Source of the DNA: Planctomycetota bacterium
Lineage (GTDB): Bacteria; Planctomycetota; Phycisphaerae; WQYP01
Assembly: GCA_021816165.1 (NCBI GenBank)
Contig: JAKAYZ010000062.1
Coordinates: forward strand, 1-8,076
Reading direction: 5' to 3'
Length of the DNA stretch: 8,076 nt
The notes under the pieces are model-generated. The model was not told the origin of the DNA, searched no databases, and was given only the letters and a program-made list of their open reading frames with translations. This document shows, piece after piece, positions 6,771-8,076 of the stretch. Position 1 is the first letter of the stretch, and the number at the start of each line of letters is the position of its first letter. The position numbers and the translations under genes are program-made.

Positions 6771-7553
6771 ATGCTGGATATTCTCGTTGCTCGTCTACAG
6801 CAGGGCCACAAAACCATCGCCTATCCCAAGGGCGAACCGCCACCGTTGCCGCCGCACTTTCGTGGCCTGCCCATCATCGACGTTAGCAAATGTCCACAAG
6901 GCTGCCAGGCCTGTGCCGATAGCTGTCCCACCGAAGCGATAGATTTGCGGCAAGGCCCTATTCTGGATCTGGGACGGTGCTTATTTTGTGCGGAATGTCA
7001 GGAATCCTGCCCGGAAAATGCCATTACGTATCAGGCGGATTACAAGATGGCAGTCCGTCTGCGGGAAGATCTGCGGATGCCAGCGGGGGCAAAACTTGCC
7101 CTGGCCCGCGAACTGGAGGGAAAAATAAAACAACTCTTCGGGCGGTCTCTGAAACTGCGTGTGGTCAGCGCCGGCGGCTGTAACGCCTGCGAAGCAGATG
7201 TGAACGTATTAACTACCATTGGCTGGGATTTGGGGCGATTCGGCATCGACTTTGTGGCCTCCCCACGCCACGCCGATGGTTTGCTCATTACCGGTGCGGT
7301 CAGTGAAAACATGAAACTGGCTCTGAAAAAAACGTACGAGGCGGTGCCAGATCCTAAAATCGTCATTGCCGTGGGGGCATGCGCCATCTCCGGAGGGCCG
7401 TATATCAACCATCCCGAAGTGCTCAACGGTGCCACCGCCGTGGTGCCGGTGGATTTGTTTATTCCCGGCTGTCCACCCCACCCGCTTACGATTTTAGATG
7501 GCTTGTTGCGCCTGCTGGGAAGACTTAAACCAGCCCCCTCTACCCCCACGTGA
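6771..7553 (+). CDS. hyfI: Fused ferredoxin-small subunit (HyfH-HyfI / NuoI-NuoB type)
   Basis: This 260-residue protein joins two subunits that are separate in E. coli. Residues about 34-90 are a 2x[4Fe-4S] ferredoxin domain. The first motif is CPQGCQACADSCP (C41, C45, C48, C52) and the second is CLFCAECQESCP (C70, C73, C76, C80). The first has three residues between its first two cysteines instead of the usual two. Residues about 125-250 are the HyfI/NuoB-like domain with all four proximal-cluster cysteines: GGCNACEADV (C137, C140), GACAISGG (C204) and IPGCPPHPLT (C234). SPRHADGLLITGAV is a strong match to the HycG-type block. Expected role: electron transfer through three [4Fe-4S] clusters to the pocket between this protein and the NuoD-like domain. 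The hydrogenase pattern (CxxC plus two single Cys) is present, not the adjacent Cys-Cys of complex I. AAGG at 6759-6762 gives a good ribosome binding site. It follows hyfG by 21 nt and is the last recognisable gene. Confidence 0.93.
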   Translation: MLDILVARLQQGHKTIAYPKGEPPPLPPHFRGLPIIDVSKCPQGCQACADSCPTEAIDLRQGPILDLGRCLFCAECQESCPENAITYQADYKMAVRLREDLRMPAGAKLALARELEGKIKQLFGRSLKLRVVSAGGCNACEADVNVLTTIGWDLGRFGIDFVASPRHADGLLITGAVSENMKLALKKTYEAVPDPKIVIAVGACAISGGPYINHPEVLNGATAVVPVDLFIPGCPPHPLTILDGLLRLLGRLKPAPSTPT

Positions 7554-7604
7554 GGCCTCCAGGAAGCCGCCAGGCACCGAAGTGTCGGCCTGTGAGGTCT
7601 TTTT
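7554..7604 (+). terminator. Possible Rho-independent terminator after the operon
   Basis: GGCCTC (7554-7559) can pair with GAGGTC (7594-7599, one G-U pair), and five T follow at once (7600-7604). A second stem lies inside: CAGG and CCGA (7571-7574, 7577-7580) pair with TCGG and CCTG (7585-7592) around an AGTG loop. The unpaired stretch on the left side is long, so this is weaker than a textbook terminator, but its place directly after the hyfI stop supports it. Confidence 0.35.
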
Positions 7605-7641
7605 GCCAGGTCAAGCGGCGCGGCCGACGAGCAGTGATTTG

Positions 7642-7872
7642 TTATCCTGGTGTTCCCGAGGTCTGCCGACGACCATTCACGGTCGGTCCCTCGAAGTTCG
7701 GCCAAAGCCAGCGAACCGAGTCTCCGTCATCGCATGGCGAGGCTGCTTGACCCGCCAAACGGGTATCACCGCAACCAGTGCCTAAGCGCCGCCCGGTTAT
7801 CTGCCACCTCGTTCTTCGCCTTCGGGCTAGGAAGCTCTGGTTTTGGGTCCATGTTACCGCGGCCCTGTTCAT
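7642..7872 (-). CDS. Weak minus-strand reading frame, 76 residues, doubtful
   Basis: A frame of 76 codons begins with ATG at 7872-7870. On the minus strand GAGG lies just before it and GGAGGG about 11 bases upstream. The product is rich in Arg, Gly, Thr and Trp, with a basic LARRRRTRW stretch, no hydrophobic segment and no known motif. It spans several of the short inverted repeats, which argues that the DNA or RNA structure matters more than the protein. I list it only so that it can be checked; it may well be spurious. Confidence 0.15.
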   Translation of the reverse strand: MNRAAVTWTQNQSFLARRRRTRWQITGRRLGTGCGDTRLAGQAASPCDDGDSVRWLWPNFEGPTVNGRRQTSGTPG

Positions 7873-7875
7873 CAC

Positions 7876-7897
7876 CTCTCGCTCCCTCCAGCGAGAG
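7876..7897. repeat. Perfect 8-bp inverted repeat
   Basis: CTCTCGCT pairs with AGCGAGAG around a six-base CCCTCC loop. No T run follows on the plus strand, and none follows within a few bases on the minus strand, so it does not look like a terminator. Confidence 0.6.
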
Positions 7898-7944
7898 CAG
7901 ATGCTGCAAGACCACCAAACCGCTGGGCGCAAAATCCGCCGCTT

Positions 7945-7958
7945 CGGGTTCTCACCCG
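7945..7958 (-). repeat. 5-bp hairpin with a GNRA-type loop on the minus strand
   Basis: CGGGT and ACCCG flank four bases. Read on the minus strand the loop is GAGA, a GNRA tetraloop; on the plus strand it is TCTC. If this region is transcribed into a structured RNA, this favours the minus strand, but a single short hairpin can arise by chance. Confidence 0.35.
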
Positions 7959-8034
7959 TTGTTGCCGTGCCTGTCCGCGACGGCGTTGCACTTTTTCCCT
8001 GTCCCGTATCCGCAGAAGCGCGGATTTGAAGTTG

Positions 8035-8076
8035 TCCACAGCCGACTTATTTGCTCTACCCTAAGCCGTCGGTGGA
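8035..8076. repeat. Inverted repeat running to the window end
   Basis: TCCAC (8035-8039) pairs with GTGGA (8072-8076), and CGAC (8043-8046) pairs with GTCG (8068-8071). That makes nine pairs interrupted by a three-base bulge, around a loop of about 21 bases. The pairing reaches the last base, so the stem may continue beyond the window. Confidence 0.4.

Larger units (their letters stand above)
7605..8076. other. Hairpin-rich region without a convincing gene
   Basis: No reading frame here resembles a protein family I know. Several frames stay open only because stop codons are rare. Short perfect inverted repeats are frequent: CGACC/GGTCG (7670-7674, 7681-7685), ACCCG/CGGGT (7750-7754, 7760-7764), CTCTCGCT/AGCGAGAG (7876-7883, 7890-7897), CGGGT/ACCCG (7945-7949, 7954-7958) and ATCCGC/GCGGAT (8008-8013, 8020-8025). 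No rRNA, tRNA, tmRNA, RNase P or CRISPR pattern is recognisable, nor group II intron domain V. It could be a dispersed intergenic repeat, the edge of a mobile element or a structured RNA; the sequence alone does not decide. Confidence 0.4.

Noticed and set aside
7498..7785. Plus-strand frame running from the end of hyfI into the downstream region
   Set aside because: It overlaps the HyfI C terminus, has no family features and crosses the possible terminator.
7605..8076. Group II intron, retron or RNase P RNA
   Set aside because: I looked for intron domain V, a reverse transcriptase and RNase P core motifs on both strands and found none.

Overview
The window carries one tightly packed plus-strand operon of six genes, followed by about 520 bases with no convincing gene. 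The genes encode a membrane-bound complex of the complex I / group 4 [NiFe] hydrogenase superfamily, in the order hyfB - hyfC - hyfE - hyfF - hyfG - hyfI. hyfG is a natural NuoC+NuoD fusion. The last gene fuses a two-cluster ferredoxin domain (HyfH/NuoI role) to the HyfI/NuoB-like small subunit. Spacings are 27, 13, 7, -4 and 21 nt, so the genes are very probably co-transcribed.

The key point is that the large subunit is not a functional-looking [NiFe] hydrogenase. Of the four nickel-binding cysteines, only the first is present (C214). The second position is Thr217, and the two C-terminal positions are Ser504 and Gly507. The protein also ends exactly where the mature hydrogenase large subunit would end, so there is no protease-cleaved tail. 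The complex I quinone-binding tyrosine position is also not a tyrosine. The iron-sulfur path looks complete: eight ferredoxin cysteines and all four cysteines of the proximal cluster are present. This pattern fits the poorly understood 'Ehr' (energy-converting hydrogenase related) complexes. Two antiporter-type subunits (HyfB and HyfF) and the NuoH-like HyfC keep the charged residues expected for ion pumping. The substrate of the catalytic pocket is unknown, and no NADH, formate or CO oxidation module lies in the window.

Layout: 1-85 leader, possibly with the tail of an upstream gene; 86-2056 hyfB; 2084-3001 hyfC; 3015-3656 hyfE; 3664-5220 hyfF; 5217-6749 hyfG; 6771-7553 hyfI/hyfH fusion; 7554-7604 possible terminator; 7605-8076 hairpin-rich sequence without a clear gene, possibly repeat-like, with one weak minus-strand reading frame.

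Organism: a bacterium of moderately high GC, using ATG starts with mostly good Shine-Dalgarno sites. Complexes of this kind are scattered over many anaerobic and environmental phyla, so I do not assign a phylum from the sequence alone.
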